This document shows positions 10,892 to 24,800 of a stretch of 64,000 nt of DNA, piece after piece. The position numbers and the translations under genes were made by a program. This stretch comes from Heterotrichella gracilis (Eukaryota > Sar > Xanthophyceae > Tribonematales > Xanthonemataceae): positions 169,688 to 233,687 of the forward strand of contig JAULBX010026163.1 of NCBI GenBank assembly GCA_032358255.1, in the 5' to 3' direction. Each line of letters begins with the position of its first letter. Position 1 is the first letter of the stretch. Below the pieces are notes generated by a model. The model saw only the letters and a list, made by a program, of their open reading frames with translations, had not been told where the DNA came from and made no database searches.

Positions 10892-12838
10892 ACTCAAGGC
10901 GTGCGCACACCCTGCTGCACCACCCGTGGTGGCGGTGCTTGTCTGTTCCTTTGTTTGGTTGTTTGTTCTTTGGGAGTACGCGGTTTTCCAGGCCACCAGC
11001 CGATTGCAACTGCCCAACTTTATTGTAGATATGGCGTCTGTTTTGTTTTCGTTTCATGTCATTGTAGAGTGTTGCCGGGCCAGTGCTTTAGCGACAGACT
11101 ATCAGTGTTACCATGTCGCTACACTCCCGCCACAACGCATGCAAACCACCCGCTCCACCGTCCTTGATCACTACGTTTACCTGATAGGGCAGTGCTTTCT
11201 TGTATGCTTGAAGTGCACGGTTTTCCAGGCCACTTAGCTGTTTGGCCTGTGCAGGACCCCACTCCACCCTCCTGGTTGTGAAGGTATCATGGGCCAGATT
11301 GGCCTCAGCACTAGACGCCCACGACGCACGCAACCGGTGGACACACTATACCCAGCTTGTACCAGTACTAAATCGGTCTAGTTAAAGAGGCCCCTCGTAG
11401 CCTACGCATGCATGTTCTTGCATGCATGCGCCGTGTGTCCGTGGGAGACAGGTGGATAGGTCACGGGCGACCAATGCTGCAATACTTACAGTTTTGTTGG
11501 TTGGTTTCGTGCTTTGTAAGAAGCTGCTAGGCCTGTGCTTTGTGTTTATGGTGTGTCACAAAAGGTTTTGAACTGCATATTGTACTACCCCTTGAAATCC
11601 ACCAACACCTTTTTTTGAAGTTTGAAAATAGCCAGGTTGTCAACGCTAGGGGAAACCAGCAGTGAAGCGACCCAAGAGCGTTCAATATCCAAACTGCGAG
11701 CTATCTAAAGTGAACTTGACACACACGCCGCCTCACGTCAGTCAAGCACACCTCTCACAACACCGCGCACATTTCAGACAGACAGTGCCCCAACGAAACA
11801 GCGGTTGACTAGTCAAGATACCAGCAGCGGGAGTGCACCCATTCTGGACACGCCAACGGAGCAGGTAAACACCCTTCCGCTGGTGCGATACCTCGCAAAG
11901 GCTAGGTCCGACGTGCGGCGTTTGTAACTATATAGCTACGATGTGCGGACTCACACACTTGGCTGTGATGGGTGGGGGGGCGTGGGGCGGCGGTGGGGTA
12001 CACTATTCTGAACGATAGCCTGCTGCGGATGTGCAGATACGAGGTCTTGTTTTCTGTTCCCCTCATGGGTGCATCAGTGTGCGAGGTGGGCTCTAGTGTC
12101 CAGTTGGGCGCGCATGTATGCATGCATTACCACCTGGGTTTGAAGTTGTGCACTCGTGCGAATAATAGGATTATTGTTGGCATTGCACCTCACAGCAGCC
12201 AACATCCTCATTTTTGGAAGGTGGGTATCGACAGCTTGCCCATCTTTGCGTGATTGGGTCTGGGCAGGCTCGGGGAGCCTTTCTTCAGTTGTTCACATGA
12301 GGAGAGGGTTTGATGCCATACTTGCACTGACTGGTCAATGCCTGGTCACACACGACTTAGACAGGTGCATAGCACGCGAAAATATGCAGAGGGTACACGC
12401 ATGGACTCATACGCTATACATCCAGAGCCTTGTTGACAAAGGCACAGACGCCCACCCACCACCCACACACTTACCTATGGTGCCCCCCCCACACAACCCC
12501 CACCCTCCCACACACACACCTGGAGGCGCACTGCCACAGGAAAACACATGTAGGCAGAGAGGTTCAGGCACACGCACATGGGTCACCAGCGCCAATACCG
12601 TTTAAGCCGCAAACCACCACGACCATGTGCTGTAAACCCTAAACCCTAAAACCGTACAAGCTGCAAACCACCATGACCATGTGCCATAAAGCCTAAACCC
12701 TAAATCACCCCTCCCTTCTAACATCCCATCCTCCACCTCGCGCAGCGCCTGCCCCCCATGGACCACCCCTGAAACCCGGTCAGGGCACCTGACCACATAA
12801 ACCCCAGCATAGGGTTTTGCTGGGCACCACCGGCAGCC
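10892..12838. other. Intergenic region before the long coiled-coil gene
   Basis: No supported gene. It contains a run of TGCATG-rich sequence near 11400-11435 and, just before the next gene, an imperfect tandem duplication at 12605-12707. The unit is about 54 bp and carries GCAAACCACCA.GACCATGTGC followed by telomere-like CCCTAAA repeats. Confidence 0.5.
12605..12707 (+). repeat. Two-copy tandem repeat with telomere-like core
   Basis: Units at about 12605-12655 and 12659-12707 share AAGC.GCAAACCACCA.GACCATGTGC and each ends in (CCCTAAA)1-2. This is the same combination of short direct duplication and telomere motif seen inside introns of this window. Confidence 0.8.
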
Positions 12839-15800
12839 ATGGAGCGGGGCCCCTCCCCCTCCCCTCTCACCCGCTCCCGCCTACCCCCCCTGCTGGCCCC
12901 GGGGGGGTACACCCGCCACCTGGCGCCACACACCTTCTCACGCCGGAATCGACCCCGGGACATCCCACATTCAAACCCTCGGCCAACCACCACCGTGAGC
13001 GCACAGGCATCCAATGACACTCAGCCCACCCCCACGCCCAGTCCCCACACCGCCACCACCACCACCCCCGGGCTGGACCAGGCGGCCCGGGTGGTGTGTG
13101 GGGTGGCGCTCTCCCTGGCAGCGGTGTGGTTGTCTTCCCCTGCCCTGGCGGCTGCCGTTCAGGAGGTAGCGGCGCAACAGGTGAAACCCTAGACCGTAAA
13201 ACTTAACCCTAAGCCCTAAACAGGGGCAGTGGCTGGATCTGTGTAACAAGTAGGCAAAAACCTGGATAACCCTAGAAAATACACCTGGATGTAGGGTGGG
13301 GTGGCGCTCCGCCCTTGGCAGCGGTGTGGTTGCATTCCCCTGCTGGCGGCGGTGGTATAGGAGGCTGGTGTGCAGCTGGTCTGGGGGTCTCTCGCATCGC
13401 AAACCCTATGCAAAACCCTAGGCACTAGGCTGTGATTTGTAGCGGGTGCTTCATGGCGGGGATGTGGTGCTTGGTGAGGTGCATGTTATTGAAGGCCTGG
13501 GGTTTAGGTTTACGTTGGAGGTAGTTTAGTGCCCTCCTTAGGGTTTAGGGTTTTGGGTTTTGGGTGTGTGCTTCCTGTATCGGCACAGGCGCGGTTCCAC
13601 CGCAACCCTGTGCAGGGTTTCGCCTTGACCGGGGGAATGCGAGAGAGGTCTACTCCCTACCATAGCTGTGCAACTGACACCGAGCGTAACCCTCAACCAG
13701 AGCGTAATCCTAAAACCCTAAACATGACATGGAGCGTGTCCCTCGCACAGGCTCCCCCCACCGCACCCCCCGCCGCCGCACCGCCAGGGGAGGAAAGCAG
13801 CGCGCAAGCAAACGGGGAGGATACCCCCGGCCCCAGCTCCGCAGCCCCTGCAGCCTCTCAGAAGGAGGTTGTCAAGGGGGAGCAAGCCGGTGCCAAGGCA
13901 GAGGGGAAGGAAGGCGGGTTGTCCATCGGGCAGCTGCTGCACCAGTGGATCGCGCCCGCGCTGGGCGGGGAGGCTTCGCCTGGCGACAAGCCCGGGCCAT
14001 TCGAAGCCTCCTCCGCCGACCACAGCAAGGCGATCGGTCCCCTCCCCTTCCGCCTCTCGGTAGCAGACTCCCCTTCCCCCGTCGCCTTCCCTGCGGCTGC
14101 TAAAGGGGAGGGTGGGGCGGGAGCGGCCCCTGCAGTGGGGGTCAAAGCCTTAGGCGAGGGTTTGGCCAAGCCAGGGGAGGACAGCGCCAAGGCAGGAGAG
14201 GTATGTAGGTTTGTGTGTACCTTGCCTGTTGCCCAAAGGGTTCACGTTCATAGGTTAGGGTTTACTGAGTGGTTAGCTGACCACCAGGCTTGATTTGCCA
14301 CTCTTGCCATCTGAGCAAATAATATAAATGGCCCCTACATCCTCGATAGGTGCGCATCACATGGGGCACATGCAGGGGCTTGGATTTAGGGTTTAGGGTT
14401 CAAAATGATGCGTGGAGTAGCAATATGCTATGAGCAAGGCTGCATTCTCATGCCGCGCCATTGAAACACCCAACCCATTCGCTCCCCTTTCCGCTCCCTG
14501 TAGGCCGATGCCTCGCCCGAGGGTGGCGCGGTGGATGCCCAGGCGCAGCAGCGGGCCACGCTCGAGGCTCGCAAGCAGTTTGAGCAAGCCGAATTACCTG
14601 CCTAAACCCCCAAACCCTAGGTTTAAAACCCTACTGGCATGAAGAGCCTGGATTCCCAAGCCGCGCCAATGCACCACCCAGCCCATTCACCCCCCATTCC
14701 ACTTCTTGTAGGGCGCTCCCGCAGATGAGGCGGAGGGTGGCGCGGTGGATGTCCAGGCGCAGCAGCGGGCCACTCTTGAGGCTCGGAAACAGTTTGAGCA
14801 GGCTGAGCTGGCAGCTCTGAGGCGGCAGCGGATGGAGCTTGAGGCCAGGAGCAGGGAGCAGCAAGCGGGTGAGGGGGTGCATGACAATATGTTATATGTA
14901 ACTAGATTGTGCACAATAGTATAATGCTTGCCAAGGAGAAAATTGACAATAGATGAGAGGCGAGGCTTAGTAGCAGACTGGTCCACTAAACTGCTTATTT
15001 TAATGCAATGCAGCGGTGAAGCTGAACAATCACATGCGGAACCACATGTGCAGTGCCATCTATGCCCGAGTCAGCCTGCATTCACCACTAGGGCCACATG
15101 CCATGCAATCTGAATTCTCAGATGCCGCCCCCATTCCTGCTCTATATATGTCAGGCATTGCCTTTGCTTACTGTTGTAACCGATTCCCACTTTCAACCAG
15201 GTTTGAAAAAGCAGCAGGAGGTGGCTGCGCAGCCACAGCAGCAGCCGGAAGCAAATGGTGGCAAGCAGGTGCTTGACAAGGAGGCATTGGAGCAGGCTGC
15301 TGGCAGGAAGAGGCTGGAAGAGCTTGCTGCTGCCCAGAAGCAAGAGGACGAGGCTGCTGCTAGGAAGGCGCAACAGGAGGAGATTGCTGCCAGGAAGGCT
15401 CAGGAGGAGGAGGTTGCTGCTGCTAAGCGAAAGGCAGAGGAGGAGGCTGCAGCCAAGGTCAGGCAGGAGGAGGAGCTTGCAGCCAAGAAGAAGGCAGAGG
15501 AGATTGCGGCTCAGAAGAAGGCAGAGGAGGAGGTTGCTGCTAAAAAGAAGGCTGAGGAGGAGGCAGCTGCAGCAAAGAAGGCTGAGGAGGAGCGGATTGC
15601 AGCTCAGAAGAAGGCAGAGGAGGAGAGGATTGCTGCTCAGAAGAAGCAAGAGGAGGTTGCTGCTCAGAAGAAGGCAGAGGAGGCAGCAGCAGCCAAGAAG
15701 GCTGAGGAGGAGCGGATTGCTGCTCAGAAGAAGGCAGAGGAGGAGAGGATTACCGCTCAGAAGAAGCAAGAGGAGATTGCAGCTAAGAAGAAGGCAGAGG

Positions 15801-18800
15801 AGGCAGCAGCAGCCAAGAGAGCCGAGGAGGAGAGGATAGCTGCTCAGAAGAAGGCTGAGGAGGTCGCAGCCAAGAAGAAGGCAGAGGAGGAGGCAGCAGC
15901 AGCAAAGAGGGCTGAGGAGGAGCGGGTTGCTGCTCAGAAGAAGGCAGAGGAGGAGGCAGTGGCAGCCAAGAAGAAGCAAGAGCAGGAGCTTGCTGACAAG
16001 AAGGCTGAGGAGGAGAGGGTTGCTGCTCAGAAGAAGGCAGAGGAGAAGAGGATTGCTGCTGAGAAGAAGGCAGAGGAGGAAGCAGCCGCAGCCAAGAAGG
16101 CTCAGGAGGAGATTGCTGCCAAGAAGAAGGCGGAGGAGATTGCAGCGCAGAAGAAAGCAGAGGAGGAAGCAGCAGCGGCCAAGCGGCAGCAAGAGCAGGA
16201 GCTTGCTGCTAAGCGGGCTGAGGAGGAGAAGATCGCAGCTCAGAAGAAGGCCGAGGAGGAGAGGATTGCAGCTGAGAAGAAGGCAGAGGAGGAGAAGATC
16301 GCTGCTCAGAAGAAGGCAGAGGAGGAGGCAATAGCCAAGAAGGCTCAGGAAGAGCTTGCGTCGAGACAGAAGCAGGAGCAGGAGGTATGTGCGCTAGTAA
16401 TTTAACTGCATTTGCAGTGGTGCGGCCAAATGGGCAGTCAGCCTTGAAACCAGCAAGCGCATTGTATGCTATCCGCCGTTCAATGTTGCTTGTTTACCAC
16501 AGAAATTACATGAATTAGGGCGATGGCGTGCACTACGCTGCACTACACATGTGCACCTTGACCACCTCTGACTGAGATCTGCACTAGCCCCATTTTGTGT
16601 TGATGTACACAACCATTACACAGCTACATCAATAAAGTCAAGTGAAAAATAATTAATGTTATGGTCTTTGCATCAAGCAGGGGTTTGCAGCAGAGTTACA
16701 GAATTTGGTGCGTGCTTCACAACCTTACAACAAAATCTACGACGTAATCAATCAACAATAGGAAAAAGTGAGACATCCTGTGTTTTGCTTCAAGCAGGAG
16801 ATTGCAGCCAAGCAGCGCGCTGAGGCCGAGGCTGCAATCAAGTAGAAATTGATCATTACAGAAAGTGATGAAGTGGAAATAAATAGGGATATTTGATTAA
16901 CACTGTGTTTTGCTTGAAGCAAGAGATTGCAGCCAAGCAGCGGGCTGAGGCCGAGGCTGCAACAGAATCCCCAAAATATGCCGCAAAATAATCAAGTCGA
17001 AATTAATCAAATAGAAGTTAAACAAGCAGAAATATATAAGTAGAAATATGTAACATTATGCGTTTGCATCATGCAGGAGATTGCGGCCAAGCAGCAGGCG
17101 GAGGCCGAGGCTGCAGCCAAGCAGCAAGCAGAGGCCAAGCTCGCTGCTCAGGCGGAGCGGGAAGCACTGGAGGCCAGGAGGCTCCAAGAGGAGGCTGCCG
17201 CCGCTGAGCGGGAGGCGGTGGAGGCCCAGGCCAAGCTGGAGGCGGAGCAAGAAGCAGCGCGCATGCAGGAGGTAGGGGTGAGCACTCGCCACTGCGTGAC
17301 ATGTGTTTGAAGTGCATTTTCCACTGGTTATGGATTGCGCTGCATCAACGGCCAAATCTTCTCCTGGCGAATAATGTACCCCCACAATAAAGCCAGTTTT
17401 CATGGACTCCGAATATGATTGTTCTTACATTCCCTTCAGGAGGCTGGAAAGACTTTGCAATGGGAAGTTTATAATGTCTTTACTTATTGATGCATTTCCC
17501 TGCAGGAGGCTGCTGCCGCCAAGGCCGCCGCTGAAGCCAAGCGGGCAGCGCAGGAGGAAGAGAATAGGATGAAGGAGGAGGAGGAGGCCCGTGTGCGTGC
17601 ACAGACAGAGGCTGCTGAGAGGGCGATGGCGGAGGCTGCCGCTGCTGCGAAATTGGTAGGGTAATTCATAAACCCTAAACCCTGCATAGGATTGCCAGCG
17701 GGGCCAGCCAGCGGGCAATACGTGTAGAGGAATTTAATATGTTGATTGCACAAGCCATATGCTAGTAGGATGAAAGTTGCCAGGTCAGGAGTGCATAGGT
17801 TGGGGCGGCTGAGATGGTGATGGCTGCGGTGAAGTTGGAAGGGTAATCTACAAACCATACATCTTGAGACTGCTGCTGCCAAACTTTCTAGACGCAGCTA
17901 GTGGGCAATGCATGTAGAGAAATGTGACCCTGTGGATTGCACAAGCCATTAGAAATGGAGGCTGCCTGGGCGCTAGTGCATAGGTGGAGGCGACTGAGAG
18001 GGCGATGGCTGAGGCTGCAGCTGCCGCAAAACTGATCAAGGTGTTGAAATACTGCCGCTCCTTCCATATCGGAGCTTCAATCAATCATGTTGAACTGTGC
18101 TTGCAAAATTCTATATGGTTTAGGGTTTAGGGTTTCTGGACAGGTTAAAAGTCCTCGAGCGTATGTGGGCGGTTGTGTGCTGCACTGGGCACAGGTTGGC
18201 GATGAACCCCGGCCTAAACCCTTCTCGCCCCCGTTCCTCCCTCTGCAGCGCGACGCCCAGTTCCAGAAGGAGCTGCAGGAGACCTCTGTCCAGGTGGACC
18301 AGGCCCTGGTGGCAATCACCGAGCTGCAGACCGCGCTGCTTGATGCCAGTGAGAAGCTGCCGCGCGTGGCGGTGCTGAGCAATGAGCTGGCGGCCGCACA
18401 GGTAGGGAAAATACCGGGAAATAAAGGGTCATTGTTTATTGTCTTTTGTGTGAAATATTAATATGTAGTGGATCGCGCTGTTTAATGAGCAGTTAGGATT
18501 AAATGGTGACTTTCTCTATATCTATATCTGTCATTTGGTTTTTGTTGTTTGGATAAATTGTTTATATTTGTGTTGCTGTCCAGGGCGCGCTGGAGGAGCA
18601 GTCGGGATTGCTGCGGGCGGAGCTGGGGGCAGGGACAGGGCCTGGGGATGGGGAGGAGTACCAGCGCGCGCAAGAAAAGCTGATGACCGCACAGCGAAAG
18701 GTGGGTGCAGGGTTCGAGGGCTAGCTGTCATCCAAACCCTGCCCATCAACCCAGGGCAGTTGACCTCCGGGGGTGCGCTGTGGGTAAATCCACCGTCAAA

Positions 18801-21800
18801 CCCTAACAAAACACCCTCAAAGGTATCCTAAAACCCCCCAGAGTTTGCACAAGATTACAAGATTCCCTTGAAAACCCTACTGCAGTGTCCGCCATCACCC
18901 AGCAGCTTGGAGGCCCTGTGGTCCAGCACCAGGGTGGACTTCTATAACCCTAATTAAACCCCTAACCCCAACAAATCTCTTAACCCTATTGCAGGTTTCC
19001 GACATCACCCAGCAGCTGGAGGCCCTGTGGTCCGGCACCAAGGTGGACACGCAAAACCCTTATAAAAGCCCTAAACCCAAATCCCCTGCCAAAACCCTGC
19101 CAAAACCCTACCGCAGGTGTCCGACATCACCCGGCAGCTGGAGGCCCTGTGGTCAGGCACCAGTGTGGAGTCTGAAAACCCTGATATAATTCTAACAAAA
19201 CCCTGCCAAAACCCTATCGCAGGTCTCCGACATCACCCGGCAGCTGGAGGACCTGTGGTCAGGCACCAAGGTGGATATCCGCAACCTGACCAGCGCGGGG
19301 GCGCTGTCCGTGAAGCAGGGCGAGATCCTTGCGGCCCAGCAGCGCCTGGCGGTGTTGCGCCAGAACCTGCAGCGCACGGAAAGCGAGCTGGCGGCGGCAA
19401 AGGGGGACAAGTCACGGTGAGTGAACAAAACCGCTGCGTTTCTGGGGGATGGGAACTCTCTCACTGGTGCTCCCCTCCCTTTACAAAACCCTAGACCAAA
19501 CCAAACCCTAGGTCCTTGTGGCCCAGCAGCGCCTGGCGACTGCTGGCGCCAGAAATTGTTTCACCGCTTGCAAAACATAAGCAGTAGCTCGACAGCCCAG
19601 TGGACCCATGTAAGCAACAGCAGATTATAGTTTGAAAGGAACTAAAACAGCGCGGAGGGCTCCACTTCAAGATTAGCTTACGCACTCCCCTGTGTGCGCT
19701 CAGGCTCGAGAACTTTGACCGGGTGAGTCGCCAGCTGGCGTCTGCCCGTGGCGAGCTGGGCGCAGGTCAGGCTCAGATCAAGGGCCTGCAGGCGATGCTC
19801 AAGAAAAACGACGAGGTAGGAACCTAGCGCAGGTTTTTTCCTTGAGCCTAACCACACACATTGTGGGCACCATCCACACATTTGTTTTCACTAGGAGTGG
19901 AATGGCGACCACATGCGCCATCTGCACGGCGACACCTGGCGAGTCCTGCACCAACCATGCACTGACAAGTGGCACTCCCCCTCTTGGCTGCAGAGCTCCC
20001 GCCAGATGGAGGTGCTTGTGGGGGGTGGGGCGCTGGTGGCTGGTGCTGTGCTGGGGGGCGCGGTGGCGTGGGCGCTGGCGCCAAAGGTGGGTGTGGGTGG
20101 TGGGGTGGGGATGTGGGTGGGGGTTGGGGGGGGTAAAAAGCAAGGGAACCATCTCAAACGTGGGGGAATCCAGCAATTATGTGCTTGTAAGCGCTGTTGT
20201 TCGCAAGGCCAGCCGTGCCTTTTACTGCGCGTCATCGCGTCGGCATTCCTGCCCTGGATTGTACGTAACTTGTAACCACCTTTGGAATGGTGGGTTGAGG
20301 GTAATGGTAATGACCATTGTGACTGTAGTGATATATCACTTGTGATTGTGGTGAAGGTAACCTGCGCTGAGTTGTGATGGCCCTTGTACCAAGGAACAGT
20401 ATAATGGACTGTCCTTGTCATCATCATTGTAATTACCATGATAAATGGTCAATTAATTATCCATCATCATTAATGGTGATGGCCATTTTGATTTATTGAT
20501 CATTTCATTGTGACTGTGGTCGCGCAAGACCAGCAAAGCCCTTGAGGTCAGCCAAGAGGGGAAGCTGGGCCTATACTCCAATAGCACGACGGCATCTTTG
20601 TAATTTGTAACTGCAGTAATACAGGTGCAGTAAAGAATATAACTGTAATGATAATAACTTCAATATGGTAATGGTATTGAACTTGTTCAATGCCCATTGA
20701 GATCCAACTGATCAATCATACATACATAGTCTTGTAAATCTTGTAATAAGTGGTATGTTTTATTGCGGTGCAGCTATCGAAGGAGACCAGCGCAATCCTG
20801 GCAGTCAACCGCGAAGAGATGGAGGACCTCAACTCTCAGCTGGACGAGGCCAAGGGGGGAGCCAAGAAGGCGTCACGGGAGCTGCAGGCCGCCAAGGAGG
20901 TCAACACCCAGCTGGCTATGGAGATGGAGGAGGCACAGCAGGTAAAAAATGAATCTAATAAACGAATATACTGCACAAATGAACGGCAACGTATAGAGTT
21001 GGTAAAATTGTTCTTGTTAAAAATGCAGTAGCGAATGCCAGAATTAAACGCAAACCTTTACAATCGGCGAAATGCATTGTGTGAGTTTCGGGCCGCCAAG
21101 GAGTAGAATTGCGCAGCTGCCAATGACAATGGAGGACGCGCAGCTGGTGCATAGGAAACGTAAGTTTGAACACAAACAATCCCAAAGGAACTTAGAAACT
21201 CCTTCTGATGTCGCAGGCGCGCGACTCGCTGGCTGCCAAGCTGAGTGGCAGCGAGCGCCAGGCAGCGGAGTTGAAGCGCCAGGTGGCGGGCGTGGAGGCT
21301 GCGCTGCGGGAGGCAAAGGAGAGGGGTGAGGAGGTGGAGGGGAAGGGGGAGGCGCTCAAGGTGGGGATCCGGGTGGAGGGGAGGGGATGCTGGGGGGGAG
21401 GGGCGGTATCACGTGTGTGGGCGTGTGTGGGGGGGCAAAATAGTCAGTTGGCTTTGGTTGTGTTGGACTTCACGCTGGAAAGCCCTATGCAGCATTCGCT
21501 TTCCTCCCCTTCACATTGTAGCACGCACCCTTGTGACACGCCCTGGTTTCCTCCCCTTTTAGGCCGACCTCAAGGCCGCCACCTCCCTTGCGGAGGAGCA
21601 GCGCGCCCGCCTTGAATCTGAGGTCCAAGCCCGCCAGATCACCGATGACAAGCTGAACGCCATGGAGGAGGCGCAGCTGCAGCTGCAGGTGGGCAGACCC
21701 TAGTGTAGGGTGTAGGGTTTATATCCCTAATGTAGGGTTTAGCTGCAAACCTGGAGTCGTATGGCTTAGCCCGCCAGGTGGCGGATGACAAGCTGAACGC

Positions 21801-24800
21801 GATGGAGGAGGCGCAGCTGCAGCTGCAGGTGGGGAGATTTAAACCCTCTTTGAACCCTAAACATGGTTTGCCGCAAAGGTTCAAAACCCTGGGTCTTTGG
21901 TCCTAGTCTGTGGGTGTGAAAGGCCCTGTCTCTAGGGCTGGTGAGGGCCAGAAAACCCTAATAGCCTCTGTCATTCAATCCGAGGTCCAAGTCTGCAGTG
22001 ATCACTGACAAGCTGACAAGAGGAGGCGCAGCTGCAGCTGCAGGTGGGAAAACCCTAGTGTAGGGTTTAGGCGCAAGAATGGAGGCATATGGCTTAGGTC
22101 ATCGATAACAAGCTGAATGCAATGACGTGGGGAATACCCTGAATTTCATCATTGACCCCACCACCCTCACTATCCCGCAGGCTGACATGGACCAGGCTAC
22201 CAGTGAGATGCAGCGCCTGGAGGCAAGCCTGGGCGATGCAAGGGCCACGGTGGCGCAGCTGTCTGCCTCGCTGGCACTGGCCGAGGAGGATAAAGTGAAG
22301 AGCGAGGGGGAGATGGGGATAGAGGTGAGGATAGAGGGAGGAGTGGCGGTTGGTTGAAAATTTGGTTATTTTGCGGGGGTGTTGGAGGGTTTGATTGGGG
22401 TGAAGTTGGGTTTTTCTTTGGCAGCGCAGCTGCGTGTGGATGAGGCATTGAAGCAACGAGGGGGCGCTGCTGGACGCTTATGGCAGCACACAAAACCCTT
22501 CAGCTCTGACCCTTGAAACTCTGAACCCTAACCTAAAACCCTACACCCTGCAGGTGCGCCGATTGAGTGCCGAGGTTGAGATCTACCAGCAGGAGGTGGC
22601 CGATGTTGAGGCCCTGCTTGAGGCTGAAAACATGGCCTCAAGGGAGGAGAAGCGGGCGCTGAAGATAGCCATGGAGGAGGCGCGCAAGGGGCAAACAGAG
22701 GCGGAGGCGAGGTGGGTGGGGTGGGGATGGTGTGGGGATGTAATGGTGGAGGGCACTAAAATAAAATAATACGTGCCACTTTTGATCTAATCTTGAAAAG
22801 CTTTATTCTCCCCTCCAGACAATGCGCATTTGACCGAGACGGCAGCTGGCGGTTGCACGTGCTTTCTGCTAATACAAACCATTATCTCTAAATTTGCCCG
22901 GTCGGCTTGAGATTACCCATCAAACCAGCCGGTGTAAGTCCATGTATACCATTCATTACCCACCCATATTGCTGTTCTCCCCCTCTTCCCCTTACATACA
23001 ATTTTTTCGCCCCTCCAGGCTGGCCGAAATGCAGGCCAAACTGGACATGGCCCACCAGGGCACCCAGGATCTGGAGCAAGACCTGAGGCTCCAGCTGGCA
23101 ATTACCTATCAAAACAAGCCCGTTCAACTCCACTTGTACATTCGCTTTCCCCATTCATTACTGTTGCCTTATTCCCTCTTTACCTTACACAAATCATCCT
23201 CCCTCCCAGGCTGGCCGAAATGCAAGCCAAGCTTGACATGGCCCACCAGGGCACCCAGGATCTGGAGCAAGACCTGAGGCTCCAGCTGGCAGCCGCACAG
23301 GCAGCGGAGGAAGGGGTGCGGGAGGAGCTGGGGAGGGCATCGGCACAGCTGGAACAGCGCGCGGCGGAGGCGGCACAGGCGAAACAGGCCGCGGAGGGGG
23401 CGAGGCGGGAGATGGAGAGGGAGGTGGCACAAGCGAAACAGCGCGAGGAGGAAGCAAGGGGGGAGATGGAGCGGGAGGTGGCACAGGCGGAACAGCGCGC
23501 AGTGGAGGCAAGGGAGGAGTTGGAGAGGGAGGTGGCACAGCTGAAACAGCGTTCGGCGCAGGCGCAGGCGGTGGAGGAGGGGCTGCGGGGAGAGCTAGGG
23601 AGGGCGGTGGAGGAGGCTGCGGGGTGGGAGGCGCGGGTGGCGGAGGTGGAGAGGGAGGCGCAGGATGCAGAGGAGAAGCTGCGGGCAGGTGGGTGGGTGG
23701 GGTGTGGGGTGGTTGAACGTGAGCCTTGATGAGGGTTTGGGTCGGGTTTGTAGGGTTTTGGAGGTGGGGAGCTGCAGAGGGAGGTACAGGGTGCGGAAGA
23801 GAATCTGCTGGCAGGTGGGTGGGTGGCGGGTGGGTGGGTGGGGTAGGGAGAATTAATCTTGGGTTGACGTGTACTGAACACCCATGTGCCCTGCAGCAGC
23901 TGCCTTGGAAGCCGAGCTAGTATGCAAGCGTTTAAACCCTCTACTTTGAAAAGCATAAAACCCTCAACTCTATACCCCGTATACCCCGACACCCTCAACC
24001 CATGTATTCGGCAGCGAGGCCGAGTTGGTGGGCCTGGTGGCATTTGCAAACCCTGAACAATGCTACCCCCGCAAAACCCCAAAAACTCTAAACCTTGTGC
24101 CATAGATTCCCATCTACCATTCCCATTCACCTCTACACTGGAAACCTCCCTCGATACCCCCGTGATCCCCTAGCAATTGCAACGCTACTCCCTTAACCCA
24201 TGCACCCCGCAGCCGCTGCCTTGGAAGCTGATGTATTGCGAGAGGGGTCCCGTGCGCACCCTAAGCGTTGTATCTCCAAAACCCTAACCTTGAGTACCTC
24301 TAAAACCCTAAATACCCCTGCTCAATATGCTCCCAGAACCCTTTCAAGGGTAGTGAAATACCCTTACCCCATGCGCCCCGCAGCTGCTGCCCTAGAGGCC
24401 GATCTGGTGCGCCAGGTGGCGGACGCGCAAGCAGCGCAGCAGCAGGCACTGGAGGCTGCAGAACAGCAGGCAGTGGAGGCGGCACAGGCGAAACAGAGGG
24501 CGCAGGAGGAATACGCGCAGCTGAAACAGCGTCTGGCAGAGGCGGAACAGCAAGCAGGGGAGGTCGGGGAGCAGCAGGCGGCGGAGGTGGCACAGCTGAA
24601 ACAGCGTGCAGAGGAGGCCGCACAGCTAAAACAGCGCCTCGCAGAGACGGAACAGCAGGCATTGGAGGCAGGGGAGCAGCATGCGGCGGAGGTGGCACAG
24701 CTGAAACAGCGTGTCGAGGCCGCCGAGCAGCAGGCAGTGGAGGCAAGGGGGGAGTTGGAGAGGGAGGCGGCACAGCTAAAACAGCGTGCGGAGGAGGCAG

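Noticed and set aside
15071-16192. 373-codon minus-strand ORF rich in Leu/Ser
   Set aside because: It is the antisense of the KKAEEE repeat exon. The repeat codons (GAG, AAG, GCT, GCA) read as CTC, CTT, AGC, TGC on the other strand, so it is open by composition only.
23180-24130. 316-codon minus-strand ORF
   Set aside because: It is antisense to the 23210-23688 exon and extends through CCCTAAA-rich intron. There are no domain features.
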